Shown here: piece by piece, positions 22,069 to 31,155 of the stretch | Position numbering within the stretch: position 1 is the first letter of the stretch | Layout of the letters: the number at the start of each line of letters is the position of its first letter | Assembly (NCBI GenBank): GCA_041746635.1 | Contig: JBGTGQ010000034.1 | Coordinates: forward strand, 1 to 64,000 | DNA: 64,000 nt | Source: CAMASH01 sp041746635 | GTDB lineage: Bacteria; Verrucomicrobiota; Verrucomicrobiia; Chthoniobacterales; Terrimicrobiaceae | Reading direction: 5' to 3' | The notes under the pieces: model-generated | The model's database searches: none | The model's input: the letters and a program-made list of their open reading frames with translations, nothing else | Told to the model about the DNA's origin: nothing | Position numbers and translations under genes: made by a program

Positions 22069-22980
22069 ATGCCCCCGGCTGAAGACACCGACCTTTTCGA
22101 CGCGGACTTCCTAGCCCGGCTGGAGCGGGTGCGTTTGCAGGTGCGACGGATTTTTGCCGGATCGCGGCGGGCGGAGCGGCGGTCGCGGCGCACGGGGGCA
22201 AGTTTGGAATTTGCCGATTATCGCAACTATGTGTCGGGGGACGACCCGCGGCGGATTGATTGGAACATCTACGGGCGCATCGAACGCCTGATGATGAAAC
22301 TGACCGAGGAGGAGGAAGACCTCGATGTGGCTATCCTGGTGGATTGCAGTGCGTCCATGCGCTGGCGGCCGGCACCGGCACAGGGGGCCTCGAAGTTGGC
22401 TTTGGCCCGGCAGTTGGCCGCGGCGCTGGCTTATTTGTCCCTGCACAATATGGACCGCGTGGGGTTGTGGTATTTCGATGCGACCTTGAAAGGCGAGAGC
22501 GGCTACCAGCGCGGGCGGGCGGCTTTTCACGACGCGCTGCGTTTTCTGCGGGCGGTGCCGGAGCAAGGCGGGACTACAAACCTGGCCGCGAGTCTGGGGC
22601 GGTTCGGACGCAGACAACGGCGGCGAGGGCTGGCGCTGGTGTTAAGCGATTGTCTGGATCCCGCGGGTTTTGCCGACGGACTGGCGGCGGTGACGGGGCG
22701 GCATTTCGCCCTGCATTTGCTGCACGTGATGGACCCGGCGGAATGCGATCCGACAGCCAGCGGCGACCTGCTGCTGAGGGATTGCGAAGGCGCGGGCGAA
22801 TTGGCGGTGACGGCGGGGCCGGGGATGTTAAATCTGTATCGCGAGGAGGTGAGGACGTTTCGGGAAAGCGTCAAATCCTGGTGTGCGAAACGCGGCGCGG
22901 GATATTCCTTCATTCTGGCGGATACGGCTTTTGACGAAGTGGTGCTGCGGATGTTCCGCCGGGATGGGCTTGTGCGATGA
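22069..22980 (+). CDS. DUF58 domain protein
   Basis: The 303-aa protein contains the DUF58 signature YVSGDDPRRIDWNIYGRIE (~53-71) and a degenerate vWA fold with the MIDAS-like DCSASM at about residue 93. Such proteins usually sit between a MoxR ATPase and BatA-type membrane proteins. Here the BatA-like gene follows after 76 bp, but no MoxR gene precedes it (the upstream gene is divergent). The spacer contains tandem 'ctcaaccctcaacc' repeats. Confidence 0.9.
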   Translation: MPPAEDTDLFDADFLARLERVRLQVRRIFAGSRRAERRSRRTGASLEFADYRNYVSGDDPRRIDWNIYGRIERLMMKLTEEEEDLDVAILVDCSASMRWRPAPAQGASKLALARQLAAALAYLSLHNMDRVGLWYFDATLKGESGYQRGRAAFHDALRFLRAVPEQGGTTNLAASLGRFGRRQRRRGLALVLSDCLDPAGFADGLAAVTGRHFALHLLHVMDPAECDPTASGDLLLRDCEGAGELAVTAGPGMLNLYREEVRTFRESVKSWCAKRGAGYSFILADTAFDEVVLRMFRRDGLVR

Positions 22981-23056
22981 AAGCGGTTGAGCGGATCACC
23001 TCGTCCATTCCTTTGTCTTCCTCTCAACCCTCAACCTTCAACCCTCAACCTCCCCG

Positions 23057-24874
23057 ATGAGTTTTCTTTTTCCCGCCACGCTTTTTCTCGGCCTGGTCGC
23101 GCCGGTGGTTGTGGCCTTGTATCTGCACCGGCCCCGCCGGAGGGAACAAGAAGTTTCCTCGCTGCAATTTTGGCAAAAGGTTCTGGACCGTCAGCCCAAC
23201 CGCCAATTTCTCGGTCGCCTGCGCAATCCGTTTTCCCTGCTGCTGCAATTGCTGATTTTTCTTCTCCTGCTCCTCGCCTTGGCACGCCCCGAGGCGAGTC
23301 GTCCGCCGGGCGGACGGAGCACGGTTGTGGTGCTGGATGCACGGGCGCGGATGCAGGCGGAGGAAGGCGGCATTTTTCGCGCGGCGGTCAACGCGGCGCA
23401 GGGGGTTGTCGGCCAAGCGGGTCCCGAGAACGAAATCGCCCTCCTCACCGCGGAGGGATCGTCGCGAATCGTCTCGCCGTTTTCGACCGATGGAAAAGAT
23501 TTGCGCGGCAGGCTGGACGCGCTGGCCCCGTCCGATGCCGGCGGGGGCATGGAGGCCACGCTGGCTTTGGGCCGCCGGTTGCTGGCGGGAAAAGCGGGGG
23601 ACAAGCGATTAATCGTGATCACCGACCGGCCGCTGCCGGAGTTGTCCGATCTGGAGCAGATTCTGGTGGGTAAACCCGGCGACAATGCCGCGATTCTCGC
23701 CCTGGCGCAACGGGCGCTGCCGGCCAGCCCGCAATCGGCGGTGGTCTTTGCCAAGCTGGGAAATTTTTCCACTGCATCGCGGGATTTGGAGCTGGAGCTG
23801 GCACTGGATGGACGTCCCTTTGACCTGCGGAAATTCCGGGTCGCCGGTGGGGGCGAGGCGGATTTTTCCACCGTGATTCCCGGGGAAATGTTGCGCAACG
23901 GCAGGGGATTTCTCACCGCCCGGCTGGTTTCCTCCGACCTCCTCTCAGCGGATGACACCGCCCGCGTCGCGCTTGCCACCGGGCAAACTTTGCGCGTCCT
24001 GCTCATCAGCGACGGAAACCCTTTTTTAGAAGGGGCCTTGAAGGCCGATTCCGCCCTGGCGGTGGAAATCCTGCAACCCACGGCCTGGCGCGCGGGGATG
24101 GGAGAAAATTTTGACGCCGTAATTTTTGATCAGTGGGTGCCGGAAAACTTCCCGGCCGAGCGCGGCGCATTTTTCTTCTTCGGACGCTCGCCCTTTGATG
24201 CCGGCGGAGAAAAACTGCCGGTGCTCGAGCTGGAAGTGACGGAACCGCAGAGTCCGCTTTTCTGGAATGTGGATGTGGCCGCCATCCGCTTCGGACCGGC
24301 GGGAAAATTTTTCATCCCCGAAGGCTGGCGCATCTCGCGGCCCCTCGAAAGTGCGGGTGAACCCCTCGTGCTGGCGCTGGAAAAACCGGACGGCTCGCGG
24401 GTCGTGACCACGGCATTCGACACGGGTTCCACGAATTTTCCGCTACGCGCCGGGTTTCCCTTGTTCGTCAGCAATGTGGTGCATTGGCTGGCGGGGCACG
24501 ATCGGGCCGGGGAAGATGGGGTTTTAGCGGGACAGACGTTTGTCCCGGCGGAGGGAGAAAAAATTTCCCGTCACCCGCTATCAGGTGAGGAAACAGAGAG
24601 ACCGGCGGACGAAGCTCCGTCGCTGACAGAGGCGCCGCTCCGGCTGAAAAAAAATGGATTCTACGAAGTGCGGGACCCGCAGGGTTCACGCTGGATCGGA
24701 GTCAATACAGCCAGCCGGGAAGAATCCGATCTGCGCAACGCGCAGGCAAACCGGAATTTGCCATTTTTGCGAAGCGGCTGGATCATCCTGCATCCTTGGC
24801 AATGGCTGGCGCTCGCCGGCCTTACGCTGACCCTCATCGAATGGCTCTTGCACCACCGACGGGTGACGGAATAG
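23057..24874 (+). CDS. BatA/vWA-type membrane protein
   Basis: The 605-aa protein begins with the aerotolerance regulator N-terminal domain (FPATLFLGLVAPVVVALYLH and RPRRREQEVSSLQFW, TM1; LLLQLLIFLLLLLALARPEA, TM2 at ~56-76). A vWA-like domain follows (VVVLDARARM; DxSxS is not intact), then a long periplasmic region and a last TM segment (WQWLALAGLTLTLIEWLLHH). With the DUF58 protein it resembles the Bat system linked to envelope stress. It converges on the SH3 lipoprotein gene with an 11-bp gap. Confidence 0.87.
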   Translation: MSFLFPATLFLGLVAPVVVALYLHRPRRREQEVSSLQFWQKVLDRQPNRQFLGRLRNPFSLLLQLLIFLLLLLALARPEASRPPGGRSTVVVLDARARMQAEEGGIFRAAVNAAQGVVGQAGPENEIALLTAEGSSRIVSPFSTDGKDLRGRLDALAPSDAGGGMEATLALGRRLLAGKAGDKRLIVITDRPLPELSDLEQILVGKPGDNAAILALAQRALPASPQSAVVFAKLGNFSTASRDLELELALDGRPFDLRKFRVAGGGEADFSTVIPGEMLRNGRGFLTARLVSSDLLSADDTARVALATGQTLRVLLISDGNPFLEGALKADSALAVEILQPTAWRAGMGENFDAVIFDQWVPENFPAERGAFFFFGRSPFDAGGEKLPVLELEVTEPQSPLFWNVDVAAIRFGPAGKFFIPEGWRISRPLESAGEPLVLALEKPDGSRVVTTAFDTGSTNFPLRAGFPLFVSNVVHWLAGHDRAGEDGVLAGQTFVPAEGEKISRHPLSGEETERPADEAPSLTEAPLRLKKNGFYEVRDPQGSRWIGVNTASREESDLRNAQANRNLPFLRSGWIILHPWQWLALAGLTLTLIEWLLHHRRVTE

Positions 24875-24885
24875 GCGGCTAAAAC

Positions 24886-25398
24886 CTAAAAGCGGAACTT
24901 CGGCTTTTCCGGCGGAGGAGTCGGAGCCGTGGTGGCGGCAGGAACCTCTTCGGGAGCGATATTCAGATCAGGCGGCGGAACATTGCGATCGGGCAGGGGC
25001 GTGTCGTTCACTTGCTCGCCCCGATAGCGCGGGGCGGATGCACCGCGCTTCTTGTTTCCCGATCTCGCGCCCGTGTCAGCGGAGGCCAGGGATTCGCGGG
25101 GTTCCGGCGGACGAGGCGGGGCCACGGCCATGTAATCGTTGGCCACATAACCAGTGCGATCATCTTCCAATTGAACCCGGCTGTAGCCCATGTCCTGACT
25201 GAGCAGCTTAACCCGCGTTTGCGCGGGAAGCGAGGCATTGGGTCCGTTCCGCTGCATGGGACCGAAGCGATAGAAGGGCGTGTAATTGCGAATGATCATA
25301 TACTCCGGAGCCTGATCCGGGGCAAACGTCTTGGGGGTCGCGCAGGACGTAAATGCACTGGCGATGCCCAAGGCAAGAATTGTTCGGAGTCCGATCAT
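24886..25398 (-). CDS. SH3-domain lipoprotein
   Basis: The 170-aa protein has a lipobox (AFTSC, Cys19), a bacterial SH3-like segment (~60-92: SLPAQTRVKLLSQDMGYSRV, then GYVANDY) and a Pro-rich, disordered C-terminal tail with repeated APxPPP text. It probably is an outer-membrane-anchored peptidoglycan or glycan-contacting protein. It overlaps the last glycosyltransferase of the polysaccharide chain by ATGA and so is coupled to that operon. Confidence 0.75.
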   Translation of the reverse strand: MIGLRTILALGIASAFTSCATPKTFAPDQAPEYMIIRNYTPFYRFGPMQRNGPNASLPAQTRVKLLSQDMGYSRVQLEDDRTGYVANDYMAVAPPRPPEPRESLASADTGARSGNKKRGASAPRYRGEQVNDTPLPDRNVPPPDLNIAPEEVPAATTAPTPPPEKPKFRF

Positions 25399-26534
25399 CG
25401 AGGAGACGTTTTATCAGCGGGCGCACCATGCGCAATAGCGAGCTCTTCTCGATACACCGCTTCGACTTGGCCGATGGTGTGCGAGGCCGCATAGGCAACC
25501 TCGACCTTGCGCCGGGCAGCGTGGCCAAGCCGCTGGCGCAATTCGCTGGAACCGGTCAGCCGCGTCAAGTGTTGCGAGAAGGCCGTGAGGTCGCCCGCCC
25601 GAGCGAGCAACCCTTCCTTTTCGTCGGTCAGGGCCGACGCAATACCTTCTAGGCGCGAAGACAAAACCGGCACTCCCGAAGCCATCGCTTCCAACACGGC
25701 CATGGGTAATCCTTCGTAAAGGGAGGGGAGAAGGAAAACATCCAGCGCCCGGTAAAAATCGGGGCGTTCAGAAATTGCTCCCAAAAAGCGAACCCGTTCC
25801 GCCACACCCAGACGCACCGTCTGGGCCAGAAGGGCCTCTTTTTCCGGGCCGGAACCGGCCACGACAAAATGAAGGTCCGGATGCCGCTTGGCCAGCTCGG
25901 GCACCAGGGCGAAATTTTTTTCCGGGGCCAGTCGGCCTATGCCACCGGCCACAAAAGCATCATGCTGGATGCCCCAGCGCTGCCGCGCGGCGATTTTTTC
26001 CGCCGCCGTGCCGGGACGAAAATCCGCGACATTGACGCCGTTGGCGATCACCTGAATGCGATCGCGAGGCACCGCTTCCCAACGAATGAGAAAATCCCGA
26101 ACGCCTTCCGAGACGGCAATGACCCGCGAGGAAAAAAGGTGCGAAAACGCATCCGGTGCCAGCGAGGCCACGCCGCGGAATTTCAAATCGCCGCTGGTGT
26201 GGTCGTGCGCGATCCGGATCTCCTGTCCGGCCAGGGCGGCGAGTGGCTTTGCCAGCCAGTTCGCCGCCTGCAAATGAAAGTGCAGCACTTGGAAATTTCC
26301 CCGGCGAAGCAGCGCGAGAAGGCCCGGGATGTAAGCCGGAGGCCATTTTGTGGGTGAAAGAACATGCACCCGCAGCCCAATTTTTTCCAGTTCATCGGCG
26401 AAAGGCCCGCGTCCGTGCATGACCGCAACCTCAACGTCAAAATCCGCCTGATTGCGCATCTTCAACATGTCGAGAAGCGCGGTTTGCGCCCCGCCCAGAC
26501 CCAGGTGATCAATGACGTGCAGAACGCGGATCAT
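25395..26534 (-). CDS. Glycosyltransferase family 4
   Basis: The 379-aa GT-B enzyme has an N-terminal HVIDHLGLGGAQTALLDML (GG loop) and a C-terminal nucleotide-sugar site with VAGGIGRLAPEKNF and YEGLPMAVLEAMASGVPVL (EX7E). It transfers a sugar from an NDP donor during surface glycan assembly in the cytoplasm. It overlaps both neighbours by 4 bp. Confidence 0.88.
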   Translation of the reverse strand: MIRVLHVIDHLGLGGAQTALLDMLKMRNQADFDVEVAVMHGRGPFADELEKIGLRVHVLSPTKWPPAYIPGLLALLRRGNFQVLHFHLQAANWLAKPLAALAGQEIRIAHDHTSGDLKFRGVASLAPDAFSHLFSSRVIAVSEGVRDFLIRWEAVPRDRIQVIANGVNVADFRPGTAAEKIAARQRWGIQHDAFVAGGIGRLAPEKNFALVPELAKRHPDLHFVVAGSGPEKEALLAQTVRLGVAERVRFLGAISERPDFYRALDVFLLPSLYEGLPMAVLEAMASGVPVLSSRLEGIASALTDEKEGLLARAGDLTAFSQHLTRLTGSSELRQRLGHAARRKVEVAYAASHTIGQVEAVYREELAIAHGAPADKTSPR

Positions 26535-27616
26535 GACGGTAGGGCGGCCAGGAACGCCTGCAAGTTGGCCGTGTTATTGTGCCATTCGCGGACAAAGCGC
26601 GCGCATTCGTCTTGGGCGGCGCGGAGTGCAGGGGGATTTTCCAACAACTGTTTCGCCTGCTGAACCAACCGGTCAAAATTGCCGTCGGCACAAATCCCCG
26701 CGCCAAACTGTTGAAACATTCCATCGGGATCCACCGCAAGAGAAAGAATGGCCGCATGTCCCAGACCGGAGTGGATAAAGGTATTCGGCACACCTTCGCG
26801 GTCCGATGTGTTGACGAAAATCGCCGCAGCGTCGAAGTGCCGTTGAATCTCCCGATAGGGCGCGGTTTCGAGAAACTCGACATGGGCCATCGCTTCGGCC
26901 CGGCGGCTCACTTCCTTCCACAACGCTTCGTCCTGTACGGAGCAAATCATGCGGCAGCGGGCCTTGGGGAAGCGTTCGGCCAGATCGAGGAAAAGATGAG
27001 GCCGTTTCACGGAGTTGCAGCGGGCGACCCAGAGCAAATCAACCGGTTTGTCGGTTCCTTGATAAAACGTCGGCTTTTGCAAAAGCAGACGCGTCACCGC
27101 ACAGGACATGCCTTTTTTCCGGAAGAGCCGGGCCTGGTGTTCGGTGATTCCCAGCCGGGCGTCGGAAAGACGCATCCCTCGCTCGAACAAAAACCCGCGA
27201 ACCGGATTGTCTTCGCGAAAACCGCCATCGATTTCCGCGTCGAGGGCGCAGACAAAGACAAGCCGAAACGGAATGAGCGCACGCAAATGACACAGCACGT
27301 ACAGCCACGCGGTCCAGCCATAAACCACCACGAAATCCGGACGCTCTTCGCGGAGAATCCCGAGAATTCTTGGCAGAGCCGCCACGCTATCCGCCGCCCC
27401 GCCGGTGTCGAAACGTTTTCCCGTGCGGATCGTGATGCCTTCCCAAACGACTCCATCCTGCAGACCGGTATCGGCCGCCAAAATTGTCGCCTGATGGCCC
27501 TGCCCGACCAACTCACGCGCCAGAAGCGCCACCTGCAACTCCGCGCCGCCGGAGGCGCGCTGCGAGGAGGGATCAAGGGCCAGATGGGCGTGACCGGAAA
27601 GAAAAAGAAATTTCAC
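26531..27616 (-). CDS. Glycosyltransferase family 4
   Basis: The 361-aa GT-B protein has an N-terminal FLFLSGHAHLALDPSSQRASG and SGGAELQVALLARELVGQGH, and a C-terminal domain with DLLWVARCNSVKRPHLFLDL and TSDREGVPNTFIHSGL. The last motif replaces the usual EX7E, as in several GT4 subgroups. It overlaps the acetyltransferase upstream and the next glycosyltransferase by ATGA. Confidence 0.85.
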   Translation of the reverse strand: MKFLFLSGHAHLALDPSSQRASGGAELQVALLARELVGQGHQATILAADTGLQDGVVWEGITIRTGKRFDTGGAADSVAALPRILGILREERPDFVVVYGWTAWLYVLCHLRALIPFRLVFVCALDAEIDGGFREDNPVRGFLFERGMRLSDARLGITEHQARLFRKKGMSCAVTRLLLQKPTFYQGTDKPVDLLWVARCNSVKRPHLFLDLAERFPKARCRMICSVQDEALWKEVSRRAEAMAHVEFLETAPYREIQRHFDAAAIFVNTSDREGVPNTFIHSGLGHAAILSLAVDPDGMFQQFGAGICADGNFDRLVQQAKQLLENPPALRAAQDECARFVREWHNNTANLQAFLAALPS

Positions 27617-28098
27617 GCCGTCTTTTTTACCGAACGGGCCGGATTCCCCGCGACCACATCGCCGGGTGCAACATCGCGCAAAACCACGGAGCCCGCCCCG
27701 ATCACCGCGCCCTCACCAACCTTCACCCCGCCGAGGATCACCACATTGCACCCCACGTCCACGTTGTCTCCCAGCACCGGGGCCGCGCCGCTTTTCTCCC
27801 CGAGCGTGGTGCAGTGCCGCAGCGTGCAGTTTTTTCCCACGACGCTTTTCTCATGCACAACCAGGCCCATGCCGTGATAAAGTCGCAAACCGGGGCCGAG
27901 GCGGGATTTCAGGTTTAACTCGATCCCCATCCCCCACTCGACCAACACCACATAAAGGGCTGTCACCGGAAGCCCCAGCCAGCGCAGCGGCACCGGTTCC
28001 TGCGACAACGCTTGCGCCGCACGGTAAAGCAACAATGCGCCCTGGCTTTTCCAGTTGCCGCGGTTGGCTTCCCAGTCTTGCAGGATGGCATCTTTCAT
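27613..28098 (-). CDS. Serine acetyltransferase-like hexapeptide acyltransferase
   Basis: The 161-aa protein has a short helical N-terminus and left-handed beta-helix hexapeptide repeats (GLRLYHGMGLVVHEKSVVGK, NVDVGCNVVILGGVKVGEGA, VAGNPARSV). It resembles the CysE/WcaB-type O-acetyltransferases found in polysaccharide loci and probably acetylates a sugar. It diverges from a plus-strand glycosyltransferase with only 18 bp between the two ATGs. Confidence 0.85.
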   Translation of the reverse strand: MKDAILQDWEANRGNWKSQGALLLYRAAQALSQEPVPLRWLGLPVTALYVVLVEWGMGIELNLKSRLGPGLRLYHGMGLVVHEKSVVGKNCTLRHCTTLGEKSGAAPVLGDNVDVGCNVVILGGVKVGEGAVIGAGSVVLRDVAPGDVVAGNPARSVKKTA

Positions 28099-28116
28099 TT
28101 AGCGTGCGGGAGTTTC

Positions 28117-29088
28117 ATGCAGGTCTCTTTCTATTTTCCGGAAAAGTATTTGCCGGATCCCGCCCGGCAGGAAGCTTGGAAAGAAGGGAAAATCACCCTC
28201 CTCGAACACGGCGGGAAGATCGCCAGCGCGCAATCCTGGATTTATCAAACATGGGCGGCCTTGCAGCGCGCGGGAGTGGATGCCAAACTGACCGCCGAAA
28301 TTCCCGGTGAAGGGATTTTGCTCGGGCTGAGCGGATTTTTCAACGACACCTTCCGCGCGCCCGAAGGGGTCTTTTTTGCGGGCATCGTGGCCGACTACCT
28401 GCCCCATCCCGGCGCGCACCTTCACATTCTGCAAAATCCCGCCTACGCCAAGCGTCTGGCTCACTCGGTCTATATGCCCCACTGGCCGCACCCGAATCTG
28501 ATTCCGCGCGAGCCGGGCCGGGGCGATATTTTTGAGACCGTTTGCTTTTTTGGTGATGAGCAAAACCTCGCTCCGGAATTAAAAGACCCCGCTTGGATTC
28601 GACAACTCAATGACATGGGGCTTAAGTTGGAAGTTTGCAGTTCCGACCGCTGGCACGACTACAGCGACGCTGATTGTGTGATTGCCCTTCGGGGCTTTAG
28701 CAGCTCACGTTACCTGCACAAACCGGCGACCAAACTTTACAACGCCTGGCTGGCCGGGGTTCCATTTATTGGCGGGAGGGATTCCGCCTACGCAGGCGAT
28801 GGCCGGATCGGAGTGGATTTTCTGCAAGCCGCTTCGCCCGCGGACCTGCTGGCCCAAATCCGTCGCCTGAAGGACGACGTCTTTTTGCGCCAGAAATTAG
28901 TGTCCGCCGGACACGAGGCCAGCCGGAACTTTAACTCATCCTCCATTCTTGAGCGCTGGAAAAAACTGCTCGATCAGGATCTTCCGATTCTCGCACAGCG
29001 ATGGAGGGAACGCTCCGCATTTTCCCGGCGGGAGTTTTTCTTTTCACAAGCGACCACCGTGTGGCTTGATCGCAAACTCAGGCGTTGA
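28117..29088 (+). CDS. Glycosyltransferase-like protein, plus strand
   Basis: The 323-aa protein starts MQVSFYFPEKYLPDP at 28117. A GT-B-like C-terminal half shows LRGFSSSRYLHKPATKLYNA and VPFIGGRDSAYAGDGRIGVD, a known pattern of GT-family proteins that pick a stored colour of 'K-L-x-N-A'. No EX7E is visible, so the family is unassigned. It is the only plus-strand gene in this locus. It starts 18 bp from a divergent gene and overlaps the convergent GT2 end by 11 bp. Confidence 0.7.
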   Translation: MQVSFYFPEKYLPDPARQEAWKEGKITLLEHGGKIASAQSWIYQTWAALQRAGVDAKLTAEIPGEGILLGLSGFFNDTFRAPEGVFFAGIVADYLPHPGAHLHILQNPAYAKRLAHSVYMPHWPHPNLIPREPGRGDIFETVCFFGDEQNLAPELKDPAWIRQLNDMGLKLEVCSSDRWHDYSDADCVIALRGFSSSRYLHKPATKLYNAWLAGVPFIGGRDSAYAGDGRIGVDFLQAASPADLLAQIRRLKDDVFLRQKLVSAGHEASRNFNSSSILERWKKLLDQDLPILAQRWRERSAFSRREFFFSQATTVWLDRKLRR

Positions 29089-30073
29089 GATAGCGTGCCG
29101 CCAGCCAGCCCACGGTTGAAAAAAAGTCGCTTTGCAACGCTACGCCAATTTCTCGCAGGGCGGAACTTTTGTTCTGGGCCAGGAGCGAACCGGCCGCTTT
29201 GAGATGATGCAGGGCTACCGTTCGGGAAAGATCGCTGGTTGACGAACCCGGGAACTTCCTTCGTTCCGTATCATAGAGGTTCCAAAACGCATCGCGGTTT
29301 TCAGGATCAAGTCCCTCGCGAAAACAAGCCAGCAGCCGGTGTTCGGACGGATCGAGTTTCCTGCCGAAAACGCGTTCGCTTTCCCGCCGGGAAATTTGTT
29401 CCGCCTCGGCAAAAGCGCGTTCGCGGCCGGTCTTGGACAACGAACTTGCCAAATGGCGATAGCCCACCAGTCTTTGTGGAAGGTTGGCGGTTTGATGTCT
29501 CGCCACCACCCGGGTCCAGAGGTCGTAATCCTGCGCGATGCGGAAGTGTTCGTCGTAACCGCCAAATTCATCGCGGACGACCTGCGGGCGGAACATCACC
29601 GAAGTGTGCATGAAGGGATTGAGAAATGGCGCGGTCCATTCGATGGCTCCGTGGGTGAGTGGCGCATCCAGCAGCCCGACCAGGCGGTCCTGGTCGTCAA
29701 TGATGCGGCCGTTGGTTCCAAGCAAGACCACATCGGGATGAATGGTGGTGAATTGATGCTGCTCCGAAAGCCGCAGCGGATGCGAAAGATCGTCCGCGTC
29801 CTGCCGGGCGATCCATTTGCCCCGGGCCAGACGCAATCCCTGATTCAGACACGGGGTCTGGCCTTTGTTCGTTTCATTGCGAATCAGACGGATGCGAGGG
29901 TCCTGGCGCGCCCACTTTTCCACCACCGCAACCGAACCGTCGGTCGAGGCGTCATCCACGATGAGAAATTCAAAATTCCGAAAGGCCTGCCCGGTGATGC
30001 TGCGAATCGAGGGATCGAGAAAACGACCGGCATTAAAAACCGTCATCAACACCGTGATGGCCGGATCGCTCAT
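29078..30073 (-). CDS. Glycosyltransferase family 2
   Basis: The 331-aa GT-A enzyme has ITVLMTVFNAGRFLDPSIRS, VDDASTDGSVAVVEKW and the metal-binding DADD in ARQDADDLSHPLR. ATG 30073 is chosen because it forms an ATGA overlap with the upstream stop and begins the conserved fold; the 14 codons above it belong to the preceding gene. Confidence 0.88.
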   Translation of the reverse strand: MSDPAITVLMTVFNAGRFLDPSIRSITGQAFRNFEFLIVDDASTDGSVAVVEKWARQDPRIRLIRNETNKGQTPCLNQGLRLARGKWIARQDADDLSHPLRLSEQHQFTTIHPDVVLLGTNGRIIDDQDRLVGLLDAPLTHGAIEWTAPFLNPFMHTSVMFRPQVVRDEFGGYDEHFRIAQDYDLWTRVVARHQTANLPQRLVGYRHLASSLSKTGRERAFAEAEQISRRESERVFGRKLDPSEHRLLACFREGLDPENRDAFWNLYDTERRKFPGSSTSDLSRTVALHHLKAAGSLLAQNKSSALREIGVALQSDFFSTVGWLAARYLNA

Positions 30074-31155
30074 GAAAGCAGATTTTGAAATATCTCCCGA
30101 TGACGGGCCAACCACTTCTCGCCATCGAAGGTTTTCTCCGCATGCCGTCGCGCCGCTTGGGAAAACTCGGAGAGGCGCGGAAGAATTTCGGTCACGGCGG
30201 TGGCAAGTTCGTCCGGGCGCGGAGTGAGCAATTTATCCCAGTTCACTGAAGAAGGGATCAGTACTCCGCAATCCGACGGAACCATTTCCGGCAGACCGCC
30301 CGTGCCGGAGCCAACCACGGGCAGGCCGCTGGCCAGAGCCTCGATCACAACCGTGGGACAGGGATCGAGGTATTTGGGATGAAGCAAAATGTGATGCGTG
30401 CGATAAAATTCCGCCGCCTCATCCTGGGTGAAGGCGGGATGAAGTTTCACGAAATCACGCAGTCCCAGACTCTCCACATATCGGGCAATGGCCTGATCAG
30501 CCTTCGGCCAAAGCAGGCGGCCGGCCACGGTGAGAGTGACCGCGGTGCCGGCATCGCGCAGGATCTTCACGCACTCGATGGCGGAAAGTACCCGGTGCGA
30601 ATAATTCTGCGTGCCCAAAGCCAGCAGGCGCACCGGCGCGGGGGGAAGAGGGGTTGTCCCCGGGCGGAATTTTTGTAAATCGACCGGATTGAAAAGCACG
30701 GTCTGGGGTTGCGAACCGGGTCCAAGGAATTTTTCCGCGGAGGTGCGGCAAAATTCGCTTTGGTGGATGACAAAATCCGCCTGCGCGCGCAGCCGCCGCA
30801 TGGGCACGTTGTGGCGCTCCGTCTCCCGCCCGGCCCAGGCCGGATAACCGACGCCGTTTTGGTTCCAAACAAAACGAATCCCCCGGGCTCGGCAGATGCG
30901 CACTAGATCAGCGGCAAAATCTGGTTGGGAACTGCTGACCAGGTAAAGAAGGTTAAAGCGGGTTTCGTTCCCGGCGAATGCTTCCCGCAAGTGGAGCAAT
31001 TTCACCGCGCCGCCGTGAACCAATCCCCCGTGATCCAAGACGCCGCCAAAGGATAGAACAGGCTGCGGGTCGTCCGAGCGTTCGATTGCGGCGATGACCT
31101 GGGCATGACGAGCCCGGCGGGGAGCATCCAGGATCGCGCGGAGGAAGCTGCGCAT
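30070..31155 (-). CDS. Glycosyltransferase family 4
   Basis: The 361-aa GT-B protein shows FGGVLDHGGLVHGGAVKLL near the N-terminus, then LLALGTQNYSHRVLSAIECV and the EX7E motif DPCPTVVIEALASGLPVVGS followed by GTGGLPEMV. It starts in a TGATG overlap with the epimerase gene. Confidence 0.87.
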   Translation of the reverse strand: MRSFLRAILDAPRRARHAQVIAAIERSDDPQPVLSFGGVLDHGGLVHGGAVKLLHLREAFAGNETRFNLLYLVSSSQPDFAADLVRICRARGIRFVWNQNGVGYPAWAGRETERHNVPMRRLRAQADFVIHQSEFCRTSAEKFLGPGSQPQTVLFNPVDLQKFRPGTTPLPPAPVRLLALGTQNYSHRVLSAIECVKILRDAGTAVTLTVAGRLLWPKADQAIARYVESLGLRDFVKLHPAFTQDEAAEFYRTHHILLHPKYLDPCPTVVIEALASGLPVVGSGTGGLPEMVPSDCGVLIPSSVNWDKLLTPRPDELATAVTEILPRLSEFSQAARRHAEKTFDGEKWLARHREIFQNLLS

